A DNA stretch of 64,000 nt from assembly GCF_005239225.2 (NCBI RefSeq), contig NC_133292.1, positions 12,053,965-12,117,964 on the forward strand. The letters are read 5' to 3'. This DNA comes from Populus alba. Taxonomy: Eukaryota; Streptophyta; Magnoliopsida; Malpighiales; Salicaceae. The notes beneath the pieces are model-generated. The model did no database searches, was not told the DNA's origin, and saw nothing but the letters and a program-made list of their open reading frames with translations. Position numbers and translations under genes: made by a program. Positions 22,801-34,577 of this stretch are shown one piece after another; the first letter of the stretch is position 1, and each line of letters begins with the position of its first letter.

Positions 22801-23484
22801 TATTTGCCTATTTGTCTTGATATATGTGAGTCGTTGCTTCTTAATACGTCTGTGACCTTCACCTACTGATAGCATGCATGTGTTTTGGCTCAAGAATATT
22901 ACACTTATATTACTGACAGTGATTATGATGAATTAAGGCGTGCTACTAGTATAAATTGACTTCTAGTTGTTGGACAATGATTGAGTTTGTTGTACACGTG
23001 AAAGATAATCCATCCTTTCAAAAAGAAATATACTGTAAAACTAAGGATCATTATATTGAGCTTGTGGATGGGATAATCCATCCTTTCACATTTCGGTTTC
23101 ACATGGCAAGTGATTCATCTTAGTTTGAAATGTACTTTGAGGGTTCCATGAAACATGTTAATGCACAAAGTCTTCTTATGTGCTTGAATTATGACTGCCT
23201 GTATTGTGCAGTTACAATTCTAGTTTGCGTTAGCTTTCTAGTTTTACTGCTCTCTGAAATGTTTTGAGAACAATTACAGACTGCATATAAGCTTTACCGG
23301 TGCATCACTTCTGCAGGTGCTTGCCATAAAGCAAAAGTTCGACAAAAATTTGAAACAATTGCATTTATGCTATCTCAAGTTTCCTAAGCATGGGGAGTTT
23401 GGGCTATCCCGTTTCTGGGGATATCTCAACTACAACAAGTACTACTCAGATGTTGGAAATGAAATGGACCTTTATGCCTTGTGA
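13830..23484 (+). CDS. GCP6: Gamma-tubulin complex component 6 (GCP6, Spc97/Spc98 family)
   Basis: Large subunit of the gamma-tubulin ring complex that nucleates microtubules. Fourteen exons: 13830-14014, 14090-14740, 15139-15345, 15804-16109, 16578-16663, 16901-18088, 19065-19206, 19310-19469, 19737-19900, 20576-20658, 21012-21111, 21791-21852, 22452-22611, 23317-23484; about 1,220 residues. Exons 2 to 14 join in frame throughout. The N-terminal GRIP1 half ends near residue 480; a long Ser/Asp-rich insertion encoded by exon 6 (residues ~480-875) is typical of GCP6. The GRIP2 half follows, with LGLGYRVDWPISIVLTP, VWRSLKDMMHMV and GYLNYNKYYSD close to the end. Oddities: with the obvious gt/ag sites exon 1 ends in phase 2 while exon 2 reads in phase 0, and intron 6 looks U12-type. 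GCP5 is the alternative; the large insertion and the N- and C-terminal motifs favour GCP6. Confidence 0.87.
18089..19064 (+). other. Probable U12-type (minor spliceosome) intron in GCP6
   Basis: The donor is GTATCCTTT at 18089-18097, the U12 consensus. TCCCTTGAT at 19048-19056 matches the branch consensus TTCCTTRAY at eight of nine positions, with its A nine bases before the AG at 19063-19064. There is no long polypyrimidine tract next to the acceptor. The join is phase 2 and reads EILLQ-YKYVSRLAI, the continuous GCP sequence. Confidence 0.75.
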
Positions 23485-24283
23485 GCCTAAAGTTCTATGA
23501 CGTGCCTATGATGGTGAACAGTGGATTGCATACCAACATGCAAAGTGATAATAATCCAACTGAGTTCCATAACAGGATGGCGTCGCCAAATGCCAATCCC
23601 AGTTGCTGATATCTCGAGGGTCCTCCTGTTGCTCACCTAACACGCTCAATTTTGGCCGTTGTCCATTCGAGGTGGGAGCTTCCTCTTTTTTTAGGGTTTG
23701 GTGTTGTGATGCTGAGTTTTTTATTTGCTATAGGGTATAAAAATAGGTGTGATGCTGAGTTGTAAAATCAATCTCCATGATGTGCTGTTTTAACCATCTA
23801 AAGAATGGGCAGAGATTCCTTCATTCTTTAGCCATTTTGGGGGCATGTATGATACTTGCCAGGTTTATTAGCCTGTTGGTTTGTGCTAGGGAAAAGGAAT
23901 TATGTCCTTGAGTGGGATAGTACAAAATCTGTATTTGTATGGTAGCATAGATATTACTGTGCGTACACTCTCTATAAAATGTAAATGTGTACAGCCAGCC
24001 TCTTTGCCAAATTTATGTAACTAGAGAGTGCCCCGCACGATGCTGTAGGTATTATAATGTTTTATACTTTCAAAATATTTTGGCATATAATACATGATAA
24101 AATTGTTGTATACATTTTTTTTATTAAAAAAAGAGGAATATATAGTTTCAATGTATAGGAGCAAATACAAAAAAAATAATAATAATAATAAATTGTTGTA
24201 TACTTTAATGTTAATATCTTATTTTAAAATATTTTTTTTATATGGTATCAAAGCTTTTGTAACTGGACAGTAAATATATTATA

Positions 24284-24614
24284 GTGGTGAGTCCATGTAA
24301 ATTTTGTGCAGTAATAAAGCTAAGGAGGAGCAAAATTATTGTGCAGCAAAATAGTACTGATCTCTCTTATGAAGAGCAGCACGACGTACAAGGACAAGCA
24401 AGCTCAAGGTGGGCAAACTTTGCAAGAAAAGAATGGCCTGAAGGTTCAGATGGAGATAGCTTGGAAAGACGTGGATATACAACTGCTCAGGACCAGCTTT
24501 TATCTAAGAGATGTGGAAATTCAGAGGCTTAAAGAGATTATTGATTCTGACAAGAATGCAGAGATCCAGAGGCTTAAGAAGACCATTCAGTCTGCTAACG
24601 ACGCTTATAAATGA
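24284..24614 (+). other. Small coiled-coil-like open frame, unrecognised
   Basis: The frame open from 24339 to the stop at 24612-24614 ends with a heptad-like repeat in which DVEIQRLKEIIDSD is followed by NAEIQRLKKTIQSA. It lies about 800 bases after GCP6. There is no good promoter, and atggtatcaaagc (24242-24254) just upstream resembles a retroelement primer-binding site, so it may be a piece of a mobile element. I do not recognise the protein. Confidence 0.25.
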
Positions 24615-24619
24615 TCTTC

Positions 24620-25200
24620 GCAAAGCTCTCACGGCTGCTTAAAATGCGTTTACACCTCCAAACGAAATGTCCAAAGTTGAAACGAAGTGCAGAAAAGAAA
24701 AAAAGAATCCTTGATGTTAAGCTGATTAGGCTTGTACAGGTCCACCCACCGAGTTAATCAGGCTTGGCCGAGATATTTTTTTTCGATTTAAATTAAAACC
24801 TGACTTGAGTCGATGATTTCTTGGGTCAATTCCGAGCTAAGTTTAAGGTTGGGAAGGAAATGATGATTAAAAAAAAATAGGGCATGGCATTAGATTTCAT
24901 GGACAATAATGCTAGCAAGAATCAAATGAACGATAACTGAGAAATACTCACATAAAATGCGACCTTGTCACAAACTTCAAAATTATCGTGGGCAACTTTT
25001 TGACACAATGTAACTTAACCTCCATGATAAAATCAAGAATCTACTCATAGAGATTTCTACCCAAGCAATAAAATAAAATAAATTGCTCTAATTCAACTCA
25101 GAGTTCTCTCATAGCTCTCCTCCATCTCTTATTTCCAACAATGCTAGAAAATAAAAGTTAATAACTCGAAACTTATTCAACTTGATGCAGGACATGGCGC
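24620..25200. other. Intergenic, no gene seen
   Basis: 24735-24850 carries another degraded member of the dispersed family seen at 9950 and 28325 (cgagttaatcaggcttgg, then cttgagtcgatgatttcttg). The remainder is AT-rich and without coding signal; the right end is the 3' flank of the minus-strand secreted-protein gene. Confidence 0.4.
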
Positions 25201-25222
25201 ATTCTTAGGAATCCTTGACATG

Positions 25223-25594
25223 TTAAGTAGAACTTGGCACGACTGGTTCAGGACCTGGAGCAGATAATAGTGAAGCACAGCGTTTCCTGATCCACAGTGG
25301 AGGCAAGAAAGGATCAAAAGTAAATCCTTTAGGCTTGCACTTGTCATCAATTACAGCCAAGGCGCTGCAACATTTAGGGCCAACTAAGTTCTTTTGAAAG
25401 GTCAGCACCAAGGATGCAACCTCATGCAAGCAAATATCTGCGTGCGCCTTGATGGTGGCCAAGCAATCTTGAATCTCTTCAGGGCTCCGACCGAAAAATG
25501 GTGTTGCAGGAGCCGCCGCCGCACCTGAGGCAACCACCATGAACCCAAAAGCTAGCGTGAATACAATCAAGCACGTCATGGTAGCTTGAACCAT
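25223..25594 (-). CDS. Secreted prolamin-like (ECA1-type) six-cysteine protein
   Basis: Single exon, 123 residues. A signal peptide covers about residues 1-27 (TCLIVFTLAFGFMVVASGAA). The mature part has six cysteines (C44, C55, C75, C76, C86, C106) with the central CC pair of the plant prolamin-like domain (IQDCLATIKAHADIC, GPKCCSALAVIDDKC, RKRCASLL). This domain occurs in the egg-cell-secreted EC1 proteins and the ECA1 gametogenesis-related family, which are small secreted reproductive proteins. I infer extracellular location and disulfide bonding; a fertilisation role is only suggested by the family. The gene stands alone. A TATA box (coding strand CCTATAAAAA, 25664-25655) lies about 60 bases before the start. 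The short proline-rich tail (SAPGPEPVVPSS) is variable in the family. Confidence 0.8.
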   Translation of the reverse strand: MVQATMTCLIVFTLAFGFMVVASGAAAAPATPFFGRSPEEIQDCLATIKAHADICLHEVASLVLTFQKNLVGPKCCSALAVIDDKCKPKGFTFDPFLPPLWIRKRCASLLSAPGPEPVVPSST

Positions 25595-25654
25595 CTTGGC
25601 TGAAGATAGACGTGGACCAGCTAAGTGTGATGGAAGGGTACGTAGAGGATGCCA

Positions 25655-25664
25655 TTTTTATAGG
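25655..25664 (-). promoter_or_regulatory. Putative TATA box of the prolamin-like gene
   Basis: Coding strand CCTATAAAAA, about 60 bases upstream of the ATG at 25594. Confidence 0.5.
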
Positions 25665-25699
25665 ACCATGCAAGGCATAACGTCCTTGTAAATGTTGAT

Positions 25700-27776
25700 T
25701 TAATTAACTCCTTTGTATAACCGACTAGGCATGGAGTTAATTGAGTTTGACTATCTTGGCTGTTTATTTCTGCATTTTAAACTGTATTTATATATGTTTT
25801 AAAATATATTTTGGCATGAAAAAAATATTAAATTAGTATTATTTTAGTATTTTTCAATGATTTTAAAAATATTAAATTGACATTAAATATATTTAGATAT
25901 GTTCTAAAAATTATTTTAATATATTTTTAAATAAAAGACATGTGACAACAAGCAAAGAAAATTACTGTTTACTGTATTAAGAGGTTTGATTTATTGGTGG
26001 GTCAGTTTTCTAAAATCCAGGAAGGATTGGGTGTTGGGCTAGCGTCTAGATGGATTCCGGACATTTCACCTTGGTTGTGGTGGAAAAAGGAAGAAATATC
26101 AAATGTTTCCTTAGCACAGTTTATCTCTCTTTTTTTAATAAAATAAATGATCTTTTATATGAAAAGCGTAATCGTACGTGTTGATATATTAAAAAAATAT
26201 ATAAAAATTTTATAGGTCAAAAACATGATTTTATCTTCAATATGACATCATTTTTTGAATGAGTTTGTACATTAAGATTATTTTTTTATATAATTTTTAA
26301 ATGATATATTTTTAAAAAATAATAAATTTTCATGAATTAAACATGTTTTTTTTTTTAATTATCAAGTCAATTCCTTGACCCCCCCCTACAGCAATACATC
26401 GGAGATGAATGAAAAAAAAAAATATAAGAAAAACATAACAAAACAAAAATGAGTAACAACGATAAAAATAAATAAATAAATAGAAACTGATTAGGAAAAA
26501 TTATATTATTTTAGTTTAACAGTAAATACTATCAATAATTACTAGTTAATTACTCCATAACAGAGATAGATAAGGAGGAAACAAAAAGAAAAATCAGGGA
26601 GAAAGTTTTTAAAAAAACTTATCTGAGAACAAATATTAAAATTTAATATATAATTCTTTATTTGCTCTAAGTAGATTCATAGAATAATTATTTAGAATTA
26701 TATTAATTTAAAACTTCTTCGACATAATACTTAAGAGAGGTTCACATTAATTAGGAACATAAAAGAAAAACTTACTGCATTAATTCACCCCAGCTTGCAT
26801 TGCAGGTTTGGTACGTTGGATCTATCTAATAATCTTTCCAGTACATATATCTTGGATTAATTCGATGCTGGTTGGATTTAAATTATAGTTAATTAAACTT
26901 AATTGGATATTGACTCGATGCAAAATTCAAGTTATAAATTGAATATATTAACTCATTGACTAGGATAAATTTTTTTAAAAAAATCAAATCAAATTTTAAT
27001 TAATTTAAATGAATTAAACAGATCAATTTCTGAATAATTTTTTCATATAAACCTGGTCCTGAGATCGGCAAATGCGACCGAACTGAGTTTAATAAAATAA
27101 TGTATAAAAATCTACTGAAAAGTAGAGGAGATCTTGGCAGAGATATCATATTTATAAAGTTGATTATTGGGCGTTAGGTACAAATGGATGTCACTTTCTA
27201 TCCCTTTCCCCTACCTATCTCCAACGTAATCAATTTTGTCCCTCGCTACTTACTGTCCCTGTCTTAGTTTTTACCCAGAAATATGAGAGTTCTTGTCTAA
27301 AAGCAGTTCGAGTAATTTACATTGTCGGTCAAAACCAGAGTTATCACGGGTAAATTTTTTAATTAAACAATCTGTTTTTCTTTTATAAAATCATCACTAT
27401 AAAAAATATTAATTTAAAACAAATAAAAATTTTAAATTTTAAATTTTTTAAAAAAAAAACACGAAAAAACAAGCTGTACCTGCATCTTACTTAGAGAGTA
27501 TTTAGCTTGAAAGTATGATGGTTTTTATTTTTAAAATATAATATATTTTAAGCATAAATCACACCTAACACTTTCAAAAACTATAAAAACATGTGTTTTA
27601 CTGAAAAAAAAAACACAAGCTATCTCACATCCACACACTCCGATACCCTGCTGCGTTCATAATTTAACTTGCAGGCTGACCCATACGAGGTTGATAATGA
27701 TGTCTGAGCCTGCGACCTCCGTTAAAATATACAATGGGGTCAAATGAAATGAAGAGGAAAGTGAGAGGCCCCTCCA
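25700..27776. other. Intergenic, AT-rich repeats
   Basis: No gene. 25780-25960 belongs to an AT-rich dispersed family (attattttagtatttttcaa, ttattttaatatattttt) that recurs near 34815-35000, 36080-36215, 37130-37350, 37640-37790 and 50900-51020. 26865-27060 resembles the other dispersed family (gatattgactcgatgcaaaa). 27420-27480 is poly-A/T rich. Confidence 0.5.
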
Positions 27777-27786
27777 TTTTATATAG
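27777..27786 (+). promoter_or_regulatory. Putative TATA box of the aldehyde oxidase gene
   Basis: TTTTATATAG about 115 bases before the ATG at 27896, in an otherwise mixed-composition stretch. Confidence 0.4.
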
Positions 27787-27895
27787 CAACTAGGCTCTTT
27801 GAATGTGACTTGTTGGTTTAAGTGTGGCCCTCATCAACCATCACAAACAATTCTGATCCATTTTTGTGTCCGTCACGCACAAGCATTTTAGAGTA

Positions 27896-30800
27896 ATGGT
27901 AGAGGAGCAGAGGGAAACAGGCAAAGCTGGAAGTCTAGTCTTTGCCGTCAACGGACAGAGGCTCGAGGTGTCGTCGAGATTAGACCCTTCAACAACGTTG
28001 CTTGAGTTCTTGCGTACCAGGACATCTCTCAAGAGTGTCAAGCTCGGTTGTGGCGAAGGTACTGTTTGCTTCTTTCTTTTTCCAGTACTGCACTTGATTG
28101 TACGTTTGAATACCGTATCTGATGTGTGATAGGCATAGGGTCATCTATGAACTGTTTTTGCCTGTTAAATTATAGAGGAATAACATCGCCTTGCATTTCA
28201 CCAAGGTTATCTGACTTGGTTTAAGACTTGAGTTTTTGGTCAAATAGGTTGACCCAAGCCAATTGAAACAATATAATAATATTTTGTTGAATTCTCTTAA
28301 AAAATAAAAAAAAAAAGTAAAGTTTTATTTTGATGATGTTATGGGTTAAGTTATTATAATTGAATATATTGGTCAATTTTTATTTAGTTTTTTTTTCTTA
28401 AAACGCAGCTCAAGTTAGATTTTGATCCGTCAAGCTAGATTTAATAACACTACATTTCACATGCATTGTTTATAATATTTTTTATTTGCATCTTAATTTA
28501 TTTTGATTGAGTTGTGGGTTGACATATTATAAATGATTATATTGATTAAGTACCACCTAGTTTTTTCTTAAAACCCAGCTCGAGCCAGATTTTAAGTTGA
28601 TCCGACAAGTCTGGTTTAATAACAGTACATTTCATATGCATTGTTTACATTATTTTTCATTTGCATCTTAATTTATTTATTTTTACAAATTTTAATCGGT
28701 GAAAATTCTAACAAATATAAATTAGGATAGGCTATTAATAAATATACACATCAAACCAACACCATGGTTTCAATCTGATAATGAAACTCTAGAAGTTTAA
28801 ATGTCATGATCCAAATCTCTAGTTCGTGACTGGCAATGCCAGAGTGGTGTCCAAGAAAACACTCCATCTATGATAAACTTCAAATATATTTCTAACAAAA
28901 AAAATTATATAGAATCATCTCGTATTTTATAAACTTTAAAAATATTTCTTAAAACCAATAAAAATAATTAGTAAGTCAAAATACTCATTATATTAAATAA
29001 AATTTAATCTTTAAAATAAAAATCTAAACTTGAAAAAAAAAAAAAACAGCATAATGATGGAGCTTTCTAAGACTATTATATTACTCTTTCCGGTTCCATA
29101 TTATTAGTTGGGAGGCATTTAAAACTATTATATTGATTTAAAAAAAAAAACAAATTGAGCCTTTAATTAGGTGGTTTCTCATGATTTGTTCTAATTTATG
29201 GTTTTAGGTGGTTGTGGTGCTTGCATTGTTCTACTCTCCAAGTATGATCCTGTGCTTGACCAAGTTGAGGATTTCACAATCAGTTCATGTCTCACACTGC
29301 TTTGCAGTGTGAATGGATGTTCAGTTACAACATCTGAAGGCCTTGGAAATAGCAAAGATGGATTCCATCCGATTCACCAGAGGTTCAGTGGTTTCCATGC
29401 TTCTCAATGTGGCTTTTGTACTCCTGGAATGTGTGTTTCACTCTTCGGAGCCCTTGTTAAAGCTGAAAAGAATGACCAAAGGGAGCCTTCTCCAGGATTC
29501 TCCAAGCTGACAGTCGTTGAAGCTGAAAAGGCTATCTCAGGAAATCTTTGTCGCTGTACCGGATATCGACCCATTGCTGATGCATGTAAGAGTTTTGCAG
29601 CTGATGTTGATATTGAAGATTTGGGATTGAACTCTTTTTGGAAGAAGGAAGAGAGTCACGAAGCGAAGATGAGTAGGCTACCTTTATATGACCATAATCA
29701 TGAGATATGCACTTTCCCTGAATTTTTGAAAAGGGAAATAAAATCTTCCTTGCTTTTGGATTCTGAAAGATATTCTTGGTACAAACCTGCTACTGTTGAG
29801 GAGCTTCAGAGCTTATTAAAAAGCATTGATGCCGACTGCAAAACCAGGAAGAAACTAGTGGTTGGTAACACAGGTATGGGTTATTACAAGGAACTAGAGC
29901 ACCATGACAGGTACATAGATCTCGGAGGTGTTCTGGAGCTCTCGAGTATTAGGAGGGATGAAGAAGGAATCGAAATTGGGGCAGCTGTCACTATTTCTAA
30001 AACTATTGAAGCTCTGAAGGAAGAAAATAACAGTGAGTTTAATTCAGAATGCAAGATTGTGTTTAAAAGAATTGCATTGCACATGGAGAAGATTGCTTCT
30101 GAATTTGTTCGAAATACAGGCAGTGTAGGGGGGAATTTGGTGATGGCACAAAGGAAACATTTTCCATCAGATATTGCCACGATACTGCTGGCAGCAGGTG
30201 CATTTGTTCACATTCTAGCTGGTACCTTGCATGAAAAGCTTACTCTAGATGAGTTTCTGGAAAGGCCTCCATTGGATTCCAATAGTGTGCTATTAAATAT
30301 TAAGATTCCAAATTATGCAGCATCCAAGAACATATCTTCTGAAATGGACAGGAAGTTGTTATTCGAAACTTATCGTGCTGCACCGCGACCCCTTGGAAAT
30401 GCTTTGCCCTATTTAAATGCAGCTTTCTTGTCTGAAGTTTCCTGTTTGAAATCTTCTGGTTCAGCTGTGTTAAATAAATGCCGGGTCGTTTTTGGTGCTT
30501 ATGGAACCAAACATGCTATCAGAGCAAGGGAGGTTGAAAAACTTTTGTCTGGAAAAATACTAACCATTGGTGTTCTATATGAAGCTGTTAAATTGGTTAA
30601 AGCCACTGTGGTTCCTGAAGATGGCACGCCGAGTCCGGCCTACAGGTCAAGCTTAGCTGCTGGTTATCTCTTTGACTTTCTCTACCCCTTGATAGACATC
30701 AACTCTAAAATTTCTGGTGTTTGGTCGGATGAATATAGTAATACTTCATTGTTCAAGGATGCAAAAATAAAACGGAAGTACAGCCAGCTTGATCATGTTC

Positions 30801-33800
30801 AGTTACCCACTTTGCTGTCATCATCAGAGCAGGTGCTTGAATTAAACAATAATCATCATCCTGTTGGTCAGCCTACTACGAAAGTTGGATCCGCCCTTCA
30901 AGCTTCTGGTTTGTAGTCTTCCATCATCGAGTTGCATAAATAATGATCAGCGTAATCTAAGGGCTGCTTCCCTCGTAGAATTAAGTGCTGGTCTCATTTA
31001 TCTCACTTTTAGGCATCTTCACTTTACTCATCTAACAAATTATGCAGGAGAGGCTGTTTTTGTGGATGACATTCCCTCTCCTACAAATTGTCTACATGGA
31101 GCATTCATCCATAGCATGAAGCCTTATGCAAGGGTCAAGGATATCAAATTCAAGTCTAAATTACTACCGGATGGAGTTTCTGGGTTGATTTCGGTCAGAG
31201 ACATTCCAAAAGGTGGGGAGAACAGAGGTTGCACGACTATGTTTGGCACTGAATCTTTGTTCGCAGATGAGCTTACGCAGTATGCTGGAGAGCGTCTTGC
31301 TTTTGTGGTAATCACCTCATCCAGTATTTTTATCTAATAACATCCACCTCAGTTCCGTTGATTTTAGATGTCATTATTTAAGTGCACTACGGAAATATAT
31401 AATTGGATTGTGGGAGTTTGTGCCTAATCTAGTCTACCAATCAACTCTCTCAGGTTGCAGATACACAGAAACATGCTGATATAGCATCCAGCCTTGTTGA
31501 AGTTGATTATGACATTGAAAATCTAGAACCACCCATTTTAACTGTAGAAGAGGCCATTAAGAGATCTAGCCTTCTCGAGGTTCCTCTTCTCCTCTACCCC
31601 AAACAAGTTGGTGACATATCAAAAGGATTGGCTGAGGCTGATCACAAGATTCTCTCTGCCAAGGTACCTTCGCTCCCTCTTCCCTCCAACTCACTCCACT
31701 CATTTGAATAGAAAATAAAAATGAAGAAAATGTTCTTCTTTTATGAGGGCATAGATAGTTACAAGCCTGAAAAGTACATAGACTAGGTGCTTTTCTAGCA
31801 TCAGATTTCAACATTGTGCATCTGTGCTTGCTGCTAACTTTCTGCTGCTTCGTTGCTTTAGATAAAACTCGGTTCACAGTACCATTTCTATATGGAGACT
31901 CAAACTGCCCTTGCGCTTCCTGATGAAAACAACTGCATGGTGGTTTACAGTTCAACCCAGTGTCCCGAATATGCACATGTTACCATTGCAAAATGTCTTG
32001 GTATTCCTGAGCATAATGTGCGCGTGATTACAAGGAGAGTCGGAGGAGGCTTTGGTGGAAAGGCCATGAAAGCAATTCCTGTGAGTTTCATTCTAAACAA
32101 ATCTCCATGTCTTAAACTTCCGTCAACAAACTAAGTCTTGGTTTCAATTCCAAACTTATTGATGTTTTGTTACTACGTTCCTGTTCTCTTGTGTTTAGTG
32201 CTGAACTTTCTATAAAAGTTGTGATACAATCCTTTTTTCACCGCTTCAGTCCACATGATTTTCAGTTTATTTCTCCTTGATGATAGATTTACCATTCCAT
32301 TTCTCTGTTATCAATTGGTGCGAGTACTTACAATGGGATGTAATGTTAACGTTTAGGTTGCCACAGCATGTGCTCTTGCAGCGCACAAGTTTCGTCGCCC
32401 TGTGAGAACGTATTTGAATCGCAAGACCGATATGATAATGGCAGGAGGAAGGCATCCCATGGAAATAACTTATAATGTAGGATTTAAATCAAATGGGAAA
32501 GTGACAGCCTTACAGCTTGATATATTAATCAATGCTGGAATATCTTTAGATATAAGTCCAATGATGCCAAAAAACATTCTGAGTGGGCTAAAAAAGTATG
32601 ACTGGGGTGCTTTATCTTTTGATATAAAGGTATGCAAAACAAATCATTCAAGTAAAACAGCAATGCGAGGCCCTGGGGAGGTACAAGGATCATACATTGC
32701 AGAAACCGTAATCGAACATGTAGCGTCTACCCTTTCCATCGATGTAGATTCTGTGAGAAACATAAATTTTCACAGATATGACAGCCTTAAATTATTCTAT
32801 GATGTTGCCTCAGGTGATTCTGTAGAGTATACTCTAACATCAATATGGAATAAGTTAGCAGAATCTTCAAGCTTCAAACAAAGGGTTGAAATAATAAAGG
32901 AGTTCAATAGGTGTAAGGTGTGGAAGAAAAGAGGTATTTCTCGAGTGCCTGTTGTGCATCCAGTGCTCGTGAGACCAACTCCGGGGAAGGTAAGCATTCT
33001 AAGTGACGGGTCGGTTGTCGTTGAAGTCGGCGGGATAGAGTTGGGCCAAGGGCTCTGGACAAAGGTAAAACAAATGGCTGCATTTGCTCTCAGCTCAATC
33101 AAATGCGACGGGGTAGAAAATCTTCTGGACAAAGTAAGGGTGATACAAGCTGATACTCTGAGTTTGACTCAAGGAGGAATGACTGCAGGGAGCACCACAT
33201 CAGAGTCAAGCTGTGAATCAGTCAGACTTTGCTGTGAAGTCTTGGTTGAGAGGCTGGCACCTCTAAAGGAAACATTGCAGGGGCAAATGGGTTCCGTAAC
33301 ATGGGATGCGCTCATTTGCAAGGTACTTGTTTACATTTCTTGAACATTCTATTTGAGATATTTCTTCTTGGTTCGAACCTCGAGACCGAAACTTGTCAAT
33401 GATTCCTTCAATAATGTGGTCCTTTCAGGTAGGTTTTCTTTTTCCTGAATTGATTGTCAGGCTGCTATACTGACAGGATATGAACTTTGATGTTCTTCTG
33501 ATCTTGACATTTAGATGCTCAAGTTCTTTGCTACCTTACTCTTAGTCATTCGAAATGCAGGCATATGTGGGATCACTGAATTTATCAGCATCTTCACATT
33601 ACATCCCTGACTTTACTTCGATGCACTACTTAAACTATGGCGCTGCTGTAAGTGAGGTAAGGTTTTCCAGAACACCTCTATCTAATTTCCTTCGGTGCAT
33701 GATCTGAAACTAAACTAAAACTTCTGAATACAAACTGGAAGATGGGAATCCTGTTTCATAGAAGATTACATGCCTATTTTTCTGATGGAATACTAATGTG

Positions 33801-34577
33801 AAGCTATGGTGACACAGGTAGAGGTAAACCTTCTGACAGGGGAAACAACTATTTTGAGATCAGATATTATATACGATTGTGGACAAAGTCTCAACCCTGC
33901 GGTGGATTTAGGACAGGTTCGCTAGCTGTGACAACTCAGAATCAAATTCTTAAGTTCATAGATGTTTGTAGATTTTAAGAGTTTAGGATTGGTGCGTGTA
34001 GATTGAAGGAGCCTTTGTCCAAGGGATTGGTTTTTTTATGCTTGAAGAGTACACGACGAATTCTGATGGACTAGTGGTTGCAGACAGCACATGGACATAT
34101 AAGATCCCTACAATAGACACCATACCAAAACAATTCAACGTGGAAATACACAACAGTGGACATCACCAGAAACGTGTTCTCTCTTCAAAAGGTAAGCTTT
34201 TCAATTCAGAGTTTTGTTTCTTTTACAGAAGAGCATAATGGATGTCTCCATGGATGCAAGGCAATATCTTTTACCCTACCATGGATGAATGCAAGTAGTT
34301 AGTCTTCTTAAACTTCCATATATAGGTGTTTAATGATGAAATTATTATGCTTTGTGCAGCTTCCGGGGAGCCACCGCTACTCCTGGCAGCATCAGTTCAC
34401 TGTGCTGCAAGAGCAGCTATAAGAGACGCTAGACGACAGCTTCATTCATGGGGTTGCATGGATGAGTCTTACTCAACATTCAACTTGGAGGTCCCTGCCA
34501 CCATGCCTAAGGTGAAGGAACTTTGTGGACTGGACAATGTGGAAAGGTACTTGGGCTGGAAAATGGGTATAAAGTGA
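27896..34577 (+). CDS. AO: Aldehyde oxidase (molybdo-flavoprotein), complete
   Basis: Oxidises aldehydes to acids with O2; plant members act on abscisic aldehyde, indole-3-acetaldehyde and other aldehydes. Ten exons: 27896-28058, 29208-30908, 31048-31307, 31454-31663, 31862-32080, 32357-33322, 33561-33656, 33818-33916, 34002-34191, 34360-34577; all join in frame to 1,373 residues, the family length. First 2Fe-2S cluster: LGCGEGGCGAC (C52, C57, C60) and SSCLTLLC. Second: ASQCGFCTPGMC and NLCRCTGYRPI. FAD domain: LVVGNTGMGYYKELE and FVRNTGSVGGNL. Molybdenum domain: VGGGFGGKAMKAIP (~838-851), TAMRGPGEVQG, GGIELGQGLWTK, and the catalytic glutamate in ASGEPPLLL (E1305). Xanthine dehydrogenase is the alternative, but the sequence matches the plant oxidase branch throughout. 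Substrate preference cannot be told from sequence. Intron 1 (1,149 bp) carries a tandem repeat. Confidence 0.95.
28325..28672. repeat. Two tandem ~175-bp units in aldehyde oxidase intron 1
   Basis: Copy 1 is about 28325-28495 and copy 2 about 28499-28672. Both contain a variant of cttaaaac(g/c)cagctc, then tttaataac, tacatttca(c/t)atgcattg and end in tttgcatcttaa. They belong to the dispersed family also glimpsed near 1585, 9950, 24735 and 26865. Confidence 0.75.

Noticed and set aside
22423..22893. Minus-strand frame of 156 residues
   Set aside because: Overlaps GCP6 exon 13 antisense and continues into intron 13; no recognisable protein features.
28325..28672. CRISPR-like direct repeats
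   Set aside because: Two adjacent long units without spacers, in a plant intron; simple tandem duplication.
31566..31976. Minus-strand frame of 136 residues in the aldehyde oxidase gene
   Set aside because: Antisense across exons 4-5 and the intron between them; the plus strand encodes conserved aldehyde oxidase sequence.
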